Shown piece after piece: positions 1 to 8,630 of a stretch of DNA of 49,051 nt (positions within the stretch are counted from its first letter, which is position 1; every line of letters begins with the position of its first letter). Below the pieces are notes generated by a model. It was not told the origin of the DNA and searched no databases. It saw only the letters and a program-made list of their open reading frames with translations. The DNA is from Anaerolineales bacterium (lineage in GTDB: Bacteria; Chloroflexota; Anaerolineae; Promineifilales; Promineifilaceae), in contig WTJY01000201.1 of the NCBI GenBank assembly GCA_011524645.1, positions 1 to 49,051 on the forward strand, written 5' to 3'. Position numbers and translations under genes: made by a program.

Positions 1-419
1 ATCCGAGTACCGATGATCGTAATCTCGATTTTCAGTTTTTTGGAACCGCGACAGTTGATGAAAATGGGTTTTATCTGTTCCGCACCAAGCTACCGGGCGA
101 GTATGAACCTCGGCCACGACATATTCATTTTAAGGTGAAGCAAAGCGGGGCGACGATGTTGACGAGCCAATTTTACTTTAGTGATGACATCGCCCAAGTC
201 GAAGATGAAGGGATTTTTAGCTCGGCCGGAGAAGATGGAAATCTGTTGTTGTTGCAGTTGGTTGAAAGTGAGGGGGGCTTGTTGGCCTATGGCGAGATTG
301 TGGTGGATACCGGAATCGGTGCGGGCGACAATACGCTGACCCCAAGCCAGACGGAAGGGCCGTTTTATCCGGTGCTACCGGTGGAGAATTATGACAATGA
401 TTTGTTGATTTTGCCTTAA
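1..419 (+). CDS. Intradiol ring-cleavage dioxygenase, C-terminal part (5' truncated by window)
   Basis: The reading frame is open from the window edge (codons in register with base 3) to TAA at 417-419, so the start lies upstream. The visible 138 residues contain GFYLFRT, PGEYEPRP and RHIHFKV, the signature around the iron-ligand histidines of Fe(III) intradiol dioxygenases (protocatechuate/catechol type), which open aromatic diols between the hydroxyls. After the domain comes an acidic stretch and then TPSQTEGPFYP followed by DNDLL. That motif normally sits at the N-terminus of the family, before the catalytic core, so the tail looks like the start of a second copy that stops at once. The gene converges with the next one. 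Family is clear; substrate is not. Confidence 0.85.
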   Translation, partial: PSTDDRNLDFQFFGTATVDENGFYLFRTKLPGEYEPRPRHIHFKVKQSGATMLTSQFYFSDDIAQVEDEGIFSSAGEDGNLLLLQLVESEGGLLAYGEIVVDTGIGAGDNTLTPSQTEGPFYPVLPVENYDNDLLILP

Positions 420-443
420 CTCTTCGGGTCTAGACCCGAAGAG
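420..443. terminator. 24-bp perfect palindrome between convergent genes
   Basis: The half-site CTCTTCGGGTCT is followed directly by its reverse complement, starting one base after the dioxygenase stop. It is the same sequence family as the AGACCC/AAGGGTTT repeats below and lies between two convergent genes, so it probably ends transcription from the left. It lacks a long T-run, so intrinsic termination is inferred only. Confidence 0.5.
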
Positions 444-460
444 GTGGGTTCTACGGTTCT

Positions 461-522
461 AGACCCGAAGGGTTTGGTTGGTACAAAGAGAATGTTGTGC
501 ACAACTGAAACCCTTGGGGTCT
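461..522 (-). terminator. 62-bp inverted-repeat hairpin 3' of the alpha-2-macroglobulin gene
   Basis: AGACCCGAAGGGTTT (461-475) is answered by AAACCCTTGGGGTCT (508-522), nearly perfect inverted arms, starting 8 bases past the stop of the minus-strand gene. The same arrangement with 63 bp occurs at 30944-31006 behind another minus-strand gene. Likely a shared terminator or REP-like element. Confidence 0.5.
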
Positions 523-529
523 GGGGGGG

Positions 530-3500
530 CTATTCGGCCGTGACTTCGAATGTCATGCCGGTGCCACGGCCGTAGACATCGGGGAAATAGAACTCTTGCG
601 CGGTGGGGGGGATAACATTGAATATACCGGGGGTGCTGGCCCGCGCTAGATAGGTGTATTCGTACGTCCCTGCGGGGAGCCACTGCGCTGAAATTTCTAC
701 TTTTTCATCCCGTAATTGAACATGATTGAAATACCACCAGCCCCAGCCACGCGAGTAAAAATCGCCGTTCTGCTCTTCATAGACACGGCCGCCTCCTTCG
801 AACTGGTTTGCGTCATCGGTTTGGGAATTGGTTTTAAGCGACGTGTTGATCGCTTCTAAACCGGCTGGTAGCCAGTCGTCGATGATGACGTAGTGGCGGC
901 TGTGAGGGACGACGATGGTGAGCTTGGCTAGAACGGTGTCTCCGACGGCGGCCGAATCGAGTGGCGTGGTCAGATCATCGGGGGAATAGTATTGGCGGGA
1001 GATGATGATACCGCTATCGACCGGCTGAATATCGGCGACCGGCAGATAGATGTTCATATGGGCGGTGTAGTAGAGATTTCCGTTGCCTGCGGTACGGCCG
1101 ACGACCAGACGATTGATGTCGTCGGTAAAGAGGGTGGTGATGTCTTGGCGCAGTTCGGTGACCGTCCGTAACGTTTCGCTGTTGGCGTCGCCACTACCGA
1201 TAATCTTGTCGTTTAGAGCCACTTCAAATTGGTAATTGGCGTCTAATTCACCGGAGGCGACCATCCAGTCGATGAGGGCCATGAGGGAGAAGGATGTTTC
1301 TTGGGTGCCCCGCCAGCGGCCGTTGGTGCGGTGAGCCATGAGCCAGCGTACCCCGTTGGCGACGAGCGGGTTGTCTGTGTCTTGTTTGGCGAGGAAGCGA
1401 AGAACAACGGCCGTGGTTCGTGTGTCTGTGTTCCAATTCCAATAGTCATGGACAGCTTGGTTTTCATTCCAGTGGGTCCCGCTGGCGGAGACAAGGGCAC
1501 TGCCGATTAAATCATCGACGATGGTTTGCAGACGGAGGTCGTTCGGGTTGACGAGAGCCATCGCTTCACCCAGCATGGCGCGGGCATAGAGATCGAGGGA
1601 CGGCCGGTTGTCAAATAGCTCATTAATCTGATTGGTGGGCTGTTCTCCTGCGCGGGCCAAGGCATAGACGAGAAATGCTTGTCGGTTGTAGCGGAAACGA
1701 GATTCTTGTAGCGACATGTCACCGCTGGGGAATTGCTTCAGAAACGCGACTCCTCGTTCGATGACATCTGAGCGGACATCGTAGCCGGCGTCACGCGCCT
1801 CGACCAAGCCGAGAACGACGTAAGCGGAGACGAGTTGATTGGCGCGGGTTCCATTCCACCACGGCCAGCCGCCGTTTGACAGTTGGCGCACATAAAGCTT
1901 TTGCAGGGCGATATCGACTTGGGCTTGCAGGTTTGCTTCCAGCTCTGGGTCAGAGATGCCCGCTTCGCGTAGGGCCTTGGTGGCGAGAACATTGGGCAAG
2001 AAGCGTGACACGACTTGTTCGGTGCATTCATATTGATAATGGGTGAGGTAGTCGAGCCCGTCGGTCATGGCGGCCGCGAGTGACGGGGCGACCGCGACCC
2101 GAACTTCCCCTTCGGTCGGCACATAGTCCGGGTTGTTGGGGAAAATCGGTAAACCGATCGATTCGACAACGACACCCCCTTCGAGTAACTGGCCCGAAGT
2201 GCCGACCGTTTCCGGTACTTCGTATTTGTAGACCGGAATCCCTTGGCCGTCGAGTGTGCCAAGGGTCGGCCGTGAGGCATCGTTATAGTCACCGCTAACG
2301 GCCGCAAAAACAAAGTCGGTGCGGCTAACATCTTGGACGACTATGTCCCAACTGATAAAGGCTTGTCCCTGTGGTTCGATAATGATTTCTTGGGCCGCGG
2401 GTGTTTGCAAGTCGACCCCTTCCGCTTCGATTGAGACTTCAGTTAAGAGGGCGTTGTCTGTGGTGTTGCGTACTGTTACCCCGATGCTGGCTTGGTCACC
2501 GACGATAAAGAAACGGGGCGTTTGAGGACTGACCAAAAGGGGTTTGGTTGTTTTGATTTGGTTGGTCGCTTGCCCCACTTTGGTATCGGCCGTGACCGCC
2601 CGTACATCAAGCTCCCATGTGGTTAAATTGTCCGGTAACTCGACCGCAATTTGAGCCATGCCGTTGGCATCGGTAGTGATTTGTCCGGTCCAGTGAGCGG
2701 TGTCTTTGAAATTGTCGCGCACCCCGATGACACCGAAGTCTGCGCCACCGCCGCCGCCGCCGCCACCTTTGATTTCTTCTTGTAACTCCTCGTTAAAGGA
2801 ATCCATCTCTTTGGTGAGCAAGAGCGCGGTGCGTACGCTAAGCCAGCGTTGGGAATAGAAGAAGTCGAGAATATTGGGGGAATTGGGATCGATCAGCGAA
2901 AGGAGCGCGAGATCGACTAAGGCCAAAGAGAGTTCCGCTTCGACCGGCGCGCCGCTGTGATCGGTGACCCGAATATCGTAGGTGACGGTATCCCGTGGCC
3001 CTAATGTTGTTTGGCTCGGAGTAATGTCGATATTGAGTTCTTGTTCAGTGCGGGATACGTTGAATTGGATCATGCCGACCTTGAAATCGGGCGAAGAACT
3101 AAATTGATCGACCCCTTTCATAACCATGACCGAAACAAAGATGTTGGGGGCCATTTCACCGGTAATGGGGAGTTGATAGATCGTGCTGTTTTCGGTGAGC
3201 CGAATCACATCGTATTGGGTGATATGACCCCGTTCGATGGTGATTAGGGCGGTCGCGTCTCCTTGGAAGGGGGAGGCGATGAGAAGTTCGGCCGTGTCTC
3301 CCGGTTCATAGTCGTCCGCATCGGCGATCAATTCAAAGCTGTGGTCGCTGACCCGTCGCCACGGGACGTAGTCGCTACCGGAGACCCAGAAGTAGTTGGA
3401 GGTGCGGTTTTCGTTCCCTTGGGCATCGGTAACAATGGCGTAGGCGCGATAAGTGCCTCCTTCGCTGGGGATAAAGCTGGTGCTAACCCGGCCGTTGGCA

Positions 3501-6500
3501 TCGGTCACCAGCCCGTCGATCTCGGTAATTAACTCTTCTTCGACTGAGGTTTTCCAGATAGTCCGGCCGTTTTCGTCTTCTTCTTGGACGCTATACCAGT
3601 TCCGTTTGACGATTTCGACAGAGAGTTCGGTGTCCGCCTGTAGCTCGCCTGACCAGTCGACTACGGCTAGGTCGATGCCCATCTCGTTGTCTACACGGCC
3701 GACACGGCTGGTCGGTTTAACCCCCGCATAGAGCTGGCTGGGGTGAAGGTAGATATTGTCACGGCCGCTGACTTGATTCCCCGCGAGGTCGGTGAGGGTC
3801 GCTTCGAGTAAGAAGCGGCGGGTTCCCCCTTCGGTGACATATTCTGCTGGAATTTCGACCACGAATTCGCCACGGCCGTTGGTGCTACCGGTGCCGTTGG
3901 CGATGGTGTCCCCATAACTATAGCCGCCATAGTAATAGTAATAGCCTAAGTCCCGCTCTGTGTTGCTAAAGCTATACGGTTTAAGCGAGCCACCTGGGCT
4001 AAATGTATGGTCATAGTCAACGAGCGTCCACGAGACATCACTGTTGGCGACCGAACCGCCGGAAAAGAATTCACCAGAGACCACGGCCCGAACCGTATCC
4101 CCTGCGAGCACATTTTCTTGCTGGGGGGAAACGGTGACTTGGAAGGTCGGTTTACGGAATTCGGCGACATTAAAGTTGCCCCCACCGAGCCAATCACCGC
4201 CCACGGTTTGTACATCGATATAGTAATTACCCAGAACCGCTTCTTGATCGAGTAAAACTTCCGCTTCAAACGTGCCAAAGTTGCTTACGGGGACGATTTC
4301 ATTGAAAAATTCCCCTTCGTATGAGCCAACAGTGACTCGGACTTCGGTTTCGGCCGGTATGCTGTACTGTAGATCATCATTGATACGGGCGATTCCCTTG
4401 ATGTAAACGGTTTGGTCAGGGCGGTAAAGTGGCCGGTCGGTATAAATATAGGTGTTAATCTCCCCCTGTTCTAACCAATAATCGGTGTTGATGCCGAAAT
4501 CGTAAGGGTTTACCCCTTCATCCCACTGGCTTAAGGCGAATCCGAAAATCTCAGGATGGTCGGTAAGCGCATAGTATTGTGCATTCCAGCCCGCATCTAG
4601 GGTGAGATTATCGGCGTAAAATACCCCGTTTTCGTCAGTGATCCCTTCGACAACGGTGAGACCCGTGTTGTCATAGAGAGCGACCGGTACTTGGGCCAAT
4701 GGCTCGGCCGTATCGAGGTCGGTTAGCCACATCATCGCTTCACTGCTGGTTGTTTTGAGGGTCAGATTGGCGTTGGCGATGATGATCGGCCGTGAATCGG
4801 CAAAGCGGCGTAAGCTACGATCGATCGGCACATCGGGACTATCTAGGCTGACAAAATAGAATCCGGGGGGAAGCGGATTTCCTTCTGGGGTGAGCAAATC
4901 GAAGCGATGATAGGCGCGGGAATTTAGCTCGGTGCTGACCGTTACATTTTCTTGGACCACGTAGTCGGCCGTTGCTTCAGATGGGGAGTGGGTCAGTTTG
5001 GGGCTCCCGCGCATGTATCCCATAAAGGTTAATGGGGTGGGAATTTTAGATACGGCGAAGTTTAGCTCGGTGAGGTTGCGATAGGGTGCCCAAACGGCCG
5101 TGGAACCCCCTTCGCGATAGATGGCGAACGGGCTATGCATTTCCATATAGGCAGACGGCGTGTAAGGGGCGGTACGGAAACGGATCACACGCTCTTCGGT
5201 GATTGTATTCCCGTAAGGGTCGCTCATGCCGGGGAGGATTGTTACGGTGTAATCGGTGGATGGGGCGAGTCCCCAAAACGAGAGGGACCACTCCCAACTG
5301 TTATAGCTTCCGTTGGGATCACCGGCCGCAGGTGGATCGATGATGACTTTGTCAGCTAAGCTTTCCACATCCATGCGTGAGGCGAATTCGATCTTAAAGC
5401 GGCTAGAGAAATTGACCGTATTTTCTACCCCATCGGCCGGTGTGGTGCGCACAATAGCGGGCGGGAGAGCGGTGGTGCCACGCCATGTCAGGCCGTTACG
5501 GACACGGCCGCCGTGGATCGATTGGGCGTTGTCTGAGACCGAGACGATATATTGGGTGCCAAGATCTAAAAGCTGTGTGGGGGTAAAAACGACCGACGTA
5601 TTTAATTCGTTCCAGTCAAATTCAAGTGGCACTTGTCCGAGTGACGATGAAACAGTGATCCCATTTTGCGTGGCCGCTTGATCCATCGGTTGATTAAAGA
5701 AAACTTGGAACCCTTGATCGAGTCGCATATGTTGATAATTGTCACGCGGGTAGTTGCTCGCCCCCGGTAATGACAAACGGTTAATGGTCGGTGGTACAAC
5801 TTCAAATGACCATGTCAAATCTTCTTGGAGCTGAATACCTGTGGCACTGATTTCATTAATCACATCGGACATCACCCGCACGGTGTAGGTTTGTCGTCCG
5901 ATCAGCGGTTCGCTCGGCCGCCAAACATAGACCGACGTGTTGACCCATTCGCCTGATCCGGCCGCTGCTGGTGTGATTTCGAGCGGGTTCGGGAATTGAT
6001 CTTGCTCTTGGTTAATGACCAAGGGGACGACCGGCCGGTTAAAGATGACGGTAATCGCACTGTCAGATTCCACACTAGAGCCGTTGTTGCTCGGGGAAAA
6101 GTGGGTGATTTCATAAAACCCGACCGTCTGTACCGGAATGGTAAGAGGGGCTTCGATTTGCAGGCCCGCTTCGCTAGCGGCCGATTTGGCTAACACCAGC
6201 TCATATTGAGCGGTTGGGGCTAGCTGAACATCTGGCTGAAAGCGCATGACGCGGGGTTGGGGCCAGACGATTTCCCCGGTGATCTCGCTGCCATCGTCGG
6301 CGACGACGCTTAGGGCGGCCGCTGTTTCCGCTTGATTCATCGGCTGATCAAAATAGAGTTCGATCGGCTGATCGAGATCTAACTCTCCCCCTGTTTGTAG
6401 CGAGGTGCCGATTAAGCGGGGGGCGGCCGTATCCAACTGATCCATGTTGGTCAGGATACTGGCGACGATTTGCGGCTCTTCGGTCGGGGGAATATCGGTA

Positions 6501-6667
6501 TTTGTCGGTTCCGGGGCGAGGGTTGGCGTTGCGACCGTTTCGGCCGTGGGGGCCTCTACTTGGGCCGCTTCTGTCGGAACCTGTTCCGGTTCAGGATCAC
6601 GGCCGTTGCAGGCCACAACAAATGTAAGCGCGATAAGCAACAAATAGATGGATGATTTTTTTAGCAT
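530..6667 (-). CDS. Alpha-2-macroglobulin family lipoprotein (thioester type)
   Basis: A 2045-aa secreted lipoprotein. The signal peptide begins MLKKSS and ends in the lipobox VVAC, followed by a Pro/Glu/Thr linker. Several Ig-like MG domains come next, then a run of eight Gly before ADFGVIGVRDNF in the bait-region neighbourhood. The thioester motif CTEQ has Cys about 1548 and Gln 1551, followed by the alpha-helical toroid and a receptor-binding-like end (WYFNHVQLRDE, LPAGTYEYTYLARA). Bacterial relatives trap proteases at the envelope; ECAM of E. coli is about 1650 aa, so this one is long. I chose ATG 6667 over ATG 6685 because AGGGA lies 9 bases upstream of 6667. No pbpC partner is adjacent. 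A -10 like TATAAT reads on the minus strand at 6736-6731. Confidence 0.93.
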   Translation of the reverse strand: MLKKSSIYLLLIALTFVVACNGRDPEPEQVPTEAAQVEAPTAETVATPTLAPEPTNTDIPPTEEPQIVASILTNMDQLDTAAPRLIGTSLQTGGELDLDQPIELYFDQPMNQAETAAALSVVADDGSEITGEIVWPQPRVMRFQPDVQLAPTAQYELVLAKSAASEAGLQIEAPLTIPVQTVGFYEITHFSPSNNGSSVESDSAITVIFNRPVVPLVINQEQDQFPNPLEITPAAAGSGEWVNTSVYVWRPSEPLIGRQTYTVRVMSDVINEISATGIQLQEDLTWSFEVVPPTINRLSLPGASNYPRDNYQHMRLDQGFQVFFNQPMDQAATQNGITVSSSLGQVPLEFDWNELNTSVVFTPTQLLDLGTQYIVSVSDNAQSIHGGRVRNGLTWRGTTALPPAIVRTTPADGVENTVNFSSRFKIEFASRMDVESLADKVIIDPPAAGDPNGSYNSWEWSLSFWGLAPSTDYTVTILPGMSDPYGNTITEERVIRFRTAPYTPSAYMEMHSPFAIYREGGSTAVWAPYRNLTELNFAVSKIPTPLTFMGYMRGSPKLTHSPSEATADYVVQENVTVSTELNSRAYHRFDLLTPEGNPLPPGFYFVSLDSPDVPIDRSLRRFADSRPIIIANANLTLKTTSSEAMMWLTDLDTAEPLAQVPVALYDNTGLTVVEGITDENGVFYADNLTLDAGWNAQYYALTDHPEIFGFALSQWDEGVNPYDFGINTDYWLEQGEINTYIYTDRPLYRPDQTVYIKGIARINDDLQYSIPAETEVRVTVGSYEGEFFNEIVPVSNFGTFEAEVLLDQEAVLGNYYIDVQTVGGDWLGGGNFNVAEFRKPTFQVTVSPQQENVLAGDTVRAVVSGEFFSGGSVANSDVSWTLVDYDHTFSPGGSLKPYSFSNTERDLGYYYYYGGYSYGDTIANGTGSTNGRGEFVVEIPAEYVTEGGTRRFLLEATLTDLAGNQVSGRDNIYLHPSQLYAGVKPTSRVGRVDNEMGIDLAVVDWSGELQADTELSVEIVKRNWYSVQEEDENGRTIWKTSVEEELITEIDGLVTDANGRVSTSFIPSEGGTYRAYAIVTDAQGNENRTSNYFWVSGSDYVPWRRVSDHSFELIADADDYEPGDTAELLIASPFQGDATALITIERGHITQYDVIRLTENSTIYQLPITGEMAPNIFVSVMVMKGVDQFSSSPDFKVGMIQFNVSRTEQELNIDITPSQTTLGPRDTVTYDIRVTDHSGAPVEAELSLALVDLALLSLIDPNSPNILDFFYSQRWLSVRTALLLTKEMDSFNEELQEEIKGGGGGGGGADFGVIGVRDNFKDTAHWTGQITTDANGMAQIAVELPDNLTTWELDVRAVTADTKVGQATNQIKTTKPLLVSPQTPRFFIVGDQASIGVTVRNTTDNALLTEVSIEAEGVDLQTPAAQEIIIEPQGQAFISWDIVVQDVSRTDFVFAAVSGDYNDASRPTLGTLDGQGIPVYKYEVPETVGTSGQLLEGGVVVESIGLPIFPNNPDYVPTEGEVRVAVAPSLAAAMTDGLDYLTHYQYECTEQVVSRFLPNVLATKALREAGISDPELEANLQAQVDIALQKLYVRQLSNGGWPWWNGTRANQLVSAYVVLGLVEARDAGYDVRSDVIERGVAFLKQFPSGDMSLQESRFRYNRQAFLVYALARAGEQPTNQINELFDNRPSLDLYARAMLGEAMALVNPNDLRLQTIVDDLIGSALVSASGTHWNENQAVHDYWNWNTDTRTTAVVLRFLAKQDTDNPLVANGVRWLMAHRTNGRWRGTQETSFSLMALIDWMVASGELDANYQFEVALNDKIIGSGDANSETLRTVTELRQDITTLFTDDINRLVVGRTAGNGNLYYTAHMNIYLPVADIQPVDSGIIISRQYYSPDDLTTPLDSAAVGDTVLAKLTIVVPHSRHYVIIDDWLPAGLEAINTSLKTNSQTDDANQFEGGGRVYEEQNGDFYSRGWGWWYFNHVQLRDEKVEISAQWLPAGTYEYTYLARASTPGIFNVIPPTAQEFYFPDVYGRGTGMTFEVTAE

Positions 6668-6730
6668 TTCAAATTCCCTAGGCATGTGTGAAAACGGTAA
6701 CAGCAGAAAAACAACGGAAAGCTGTTTTTC

Positions 6731-6736
6731 ATTATA
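6731..6736 (-). promoter_or_regulatory. Possible -10 box of the alpha-2-macroglobulin gene
   Basis: Minus-strand TATAAT lies about 64 bases upstream of the chosen start. No convincing -35 box is present at 17 bases, so this is weak support. Confidence 0.35.
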
Positions 6737-6821
6737 CTGTAAGCCGATTTTTGAGCATAGGCTATACGGCTAGGCTACGGTTGTGTGCGGTTTTCCCTAC
6801 GGAGATAAGGAACTATGAGGT

Positions 6822-6874
6822 ATGAGGTATGAAGTATGAAAACATCGCGCGGGTTTTCATACTTCATACTTCAT
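6822..6874 (-). terminator. 22-bp stem of TATGAAG heptamers
   Basis: Arms 6822-6843 and 6853-6874 pair over 22 positions with one wobble. The inner 15 bases (ATGAAGTATGAAAAC) are perfect. Each arm is itself a tandem of a 7-bp unit (TATGAGG/TATGAAG). It sits 17 bases past the stop of the DUF1232 gene and before the promoter of the next gene, a natural terminator position. Confidence 0.5.
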
Positions 6875-6891
6875 CTTTCATACTTGTTAAG

Positions 6892-7263
6892 CTAATCGTT
6901 ATCCGGCACCATTTCAATTACGTTCCCTTGGATTTCAGAACGGTGTTGGGCGACGAGGTGTTGGGGCGAAAGTTGGATAAAGAGCTGGCCGCCGACTAAG
7001 AGGACGCCGAGGTCATCGAGTTGGCCGAGGCCGAGGAATGCATCAGGGATGAAATCGACCGGTGACACGATGTAGATGGCGGCCATGATCGGAATCATTT
7101 TTAGATAGAGGGGGACGTTGCTGTCCCAAATGAGACGCCACATTAAGCGGAATTGGTCGATGGCACCTTGGCCTAGTCCGCGCTTTTCTTTGGTTTGTGC
7201 TTGGGCTTTTTCTTGTTCTTTGAGTTCTTCGGCATCAATGATAATCGGTTCTTTTTCTCTCAT
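6892..7263 (-). CDS. DUF1232 (YkvA-like) membrane protein
   Basis: A 123-aa protein. A charged N-terminus (MREKEPIIIDAEELKEQEKA) leads into the DUF1232 core: PLYLKMIPIMAAIYIVSP, then VDFIPDAF and GLGQLDDLGVL. This is the typical hairpin of two hydrophobic segments with a conserved SPVDFIPD turn. The family is common and its function is not established. AAGGA upstream of the ATG serves as ribosome binding site. It is read in the same direction as the large lipoprotein gene downstream, but a 22-bp hairpin separates them, so co-transcription is doubtful. Confidence 0.85.
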   Translation of the reverse strand: MREKEPIIIDAEELKEQEKAQAQTKEKRGLGQGAIDQFRLMWRLIWDSNVPLYLKMIPIMAAIYIVSPVDFIPDAFLGLGQLDDLGVLLVGGQLFIQLSPQHLVAQHRSEIQGNVIEMVPDND

Positions 7264-7360
7264 AGCTTTGCATCCTTCAGTGATATTGGGTTGGGTGATT
7301 AAGTTGCATGGGCTATACGTGCAGAACGGCCGTTCGGTTGTAAGTGGATTGCGCGGAGGA

Positions 7361-7452
7361 GAAGTTCAACTTTTGTCCGCGGAATAAGCGTAATTCGCCT
7401 CTTGCTTTATGGTCAAAATTATGGTGGATCGCCTGCAAAAAAGTTGAACTTC
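7361..7452. repeat. 92-bp element bounded by 14-bp inverted repeats
   Basis: GAAGTTCAACTTTT (7361-7374) and AAAAGTTGAACTTC (7439-7452) are perfect inverted arms separated by 64 bases, between the FemAB gene and the DUF1232 gene. A second palindrome, GAACGGCCGTTC, lies nearby at 7324-7335. It may be a miniature element or a structured 3' end of the FemAB transcript; no coding potential is seen. Confidence 0.5.
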
Positions 7453-7492
7453 GTGCGTTTCGGGGAGGTGCTTGCTGGTTGTCGCGAGATTT

Positions 7493-8572
7493 TTACTCAT
7501 CGTTATTGCGTCTGAGAAAGGCGACGTAGCGGGGGAGAAGTTCGGTATAGAGACGGTAGAGAAACGGCCGGACCGGATAGTCCCATGCCCCGATGTGGTG
7601 CGCGACACGCCCTTGATACCCTTTTTTGAAACGCCACACCCCCCACATGCGGTCGTCTTCATTGAATTTGTCGGGCGCACCCCACATGTCGTAAATGGTA
7701 CATCCTTGACTTTTGGCCCATTTCATCGCTTCCCATTGGAGTTGGTAGGTGGGCATGCGGTTGCGCTCTTTGCCGTTTGACGCACCGTACATGTAGAGGG
7801 CGAGATCGCCATAGGTGACGGTGATGACGGCCGCCAGTGGCTCCCCTTCATATTCGGCGATATGGGGGAGACACATGCCTGCATCGTAAAAGGCACGCCA
7901 AATGTCTAGATAATACGCTTCCGGCCGGATAAGGAAGTTGTCTCGTTCGGCCGTTTCCGCATAAAGCTGGTAAATCAAGGGGAAGTCATCGGCCGTGCCA
8001 GCGCGAACGGTGACCCCTTTTTTGACCGCTAAGCGGGTGTTGTAGCGGGTTTTTTGCTTCCACTTTTTCATGATCTCGCTTTCAGCCATGTCTAAATCGA
8101 TAAAGACGGTGTTGCGGAATTGGATTTGCTCATTCGACAGTTGCCAACCGGCCGTTTTTAGCTCTGAAATGAAATTGGTACCGAGTGGGAGTGGCTCGAT
8201 CTCGTCTGAGCCTTCCGCTTGCGCGACATCGGGATCGATTTTGAGGGCGATGGCGCCTGAGCGACGGGCGTAGCTTTGTAGGTCGGCGAGGATGGCCGTG
8301 CGCAAGGTGCTGTTTTCGTAATCGACCACAGGCCCTTTGGGTGTGTACCAGAGCGAAAAAGGGGTGTAGGGGATTTTTCGTTTCAGTATGAGGGCGGCTG
8401 CTACGGTCGGACCATGCGCATTTTCTTGATAAGCGACAGCTTCCATCGTCCAGCCCCAACGGGACTTAAATTGTCCCCAAACCCAGCTTTGTAGCGGATG
8501 GGCTAGCGGTAATGAGGCGAGGACAGTATGCCACTCGGTGGCGGTGGTGATTGTTTTACGGACTAAAGACAC
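7493..8572 (-). CDS. FemAB-family peptidyltransferase (GNAT fold), copy 1
   Basis: A 359-aa cytoplasmic protein of the FemXAB group, which adds amino acids from aminoacyl-tRNA to lipid II to build the peptidoglycan cross-bridge. Family marks are PLQSWVWGQFKSRWGW near the N-terminus, MKKWKQKTRYNTRLAVKKGV (about 162-181), YGDLALYMYGASNGKERN, then YQLQWEAMKWAKSQGC, YDMWGAP and VWRFKKGYQG near the end. The next gene upstream (8631-9695) is a paralogue of nearly equal length and the same order of motifs, so the pair may act in sequence on the same bridge. The intergenic gap is 58 bases and the two are probably co-transcribed. The amino acid added cannot be read from sequence. Confidence 0.9.
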   Translation of the reverse strand: MSLVRKTITTATEWHTVLASLPLAHPLQSWVWGQFKSRWGWTMEAVAYQENAHGPTVAAALILKRKIPYTPFSLWYTPKGPVVDYENSTLRTAILADLQSYARRSGAIALKIDPDVAQAEGSDEIEPLPLGTNFISELKTAGWQLSNEQIQFRNTVFIDLDMAESEIMKKWKQKTRYNTRLAVKKGVTVRAGTADDFPLIYQLYAETAERDNFLIRPEAYYLDIWRAFYDAGMCLPHIAEYEGEPLAAVITVTYGDLALYMYGASNGKERNRMPTYQLQWEAMKWAKSQGCTIYDMWGAPDKFNEDDRMWGVWRFKKGYQGRVAHHIGAWDYPVRPFLYRLYTELLPRYVAFLRRNNDE

Positions 8573-8574
8573 GG

Positions 8575-8613
8575 AATTTTAGATTTTCGGTTTTCGATTT
8601 TGGATTGGATTCT
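8575..8613. repeat. Heptamer STRR repeat (AAAATCG type)
   Basis: On the minus strand, variants of a 7-bp unit (AAAATCC, AAAATCG, AAAACCG, AAAATCT) follow each other in the gap between the two FemAB genes. This is the classic short tandem repeat style seen in cyanobacteria and other filamentous bacteria. Low-complexity, non-coding. Confidence 0.6.
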
Positions 8614-8630
8614 ACGATTGAGTTGAGGGT

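Noticed and set aside
4007-4255. Plus-strand frames inside the alpha-2-macroglobulin gene
   Set aside because: All are antisense to a convincing 2045-aa protein and show no signals of their own.
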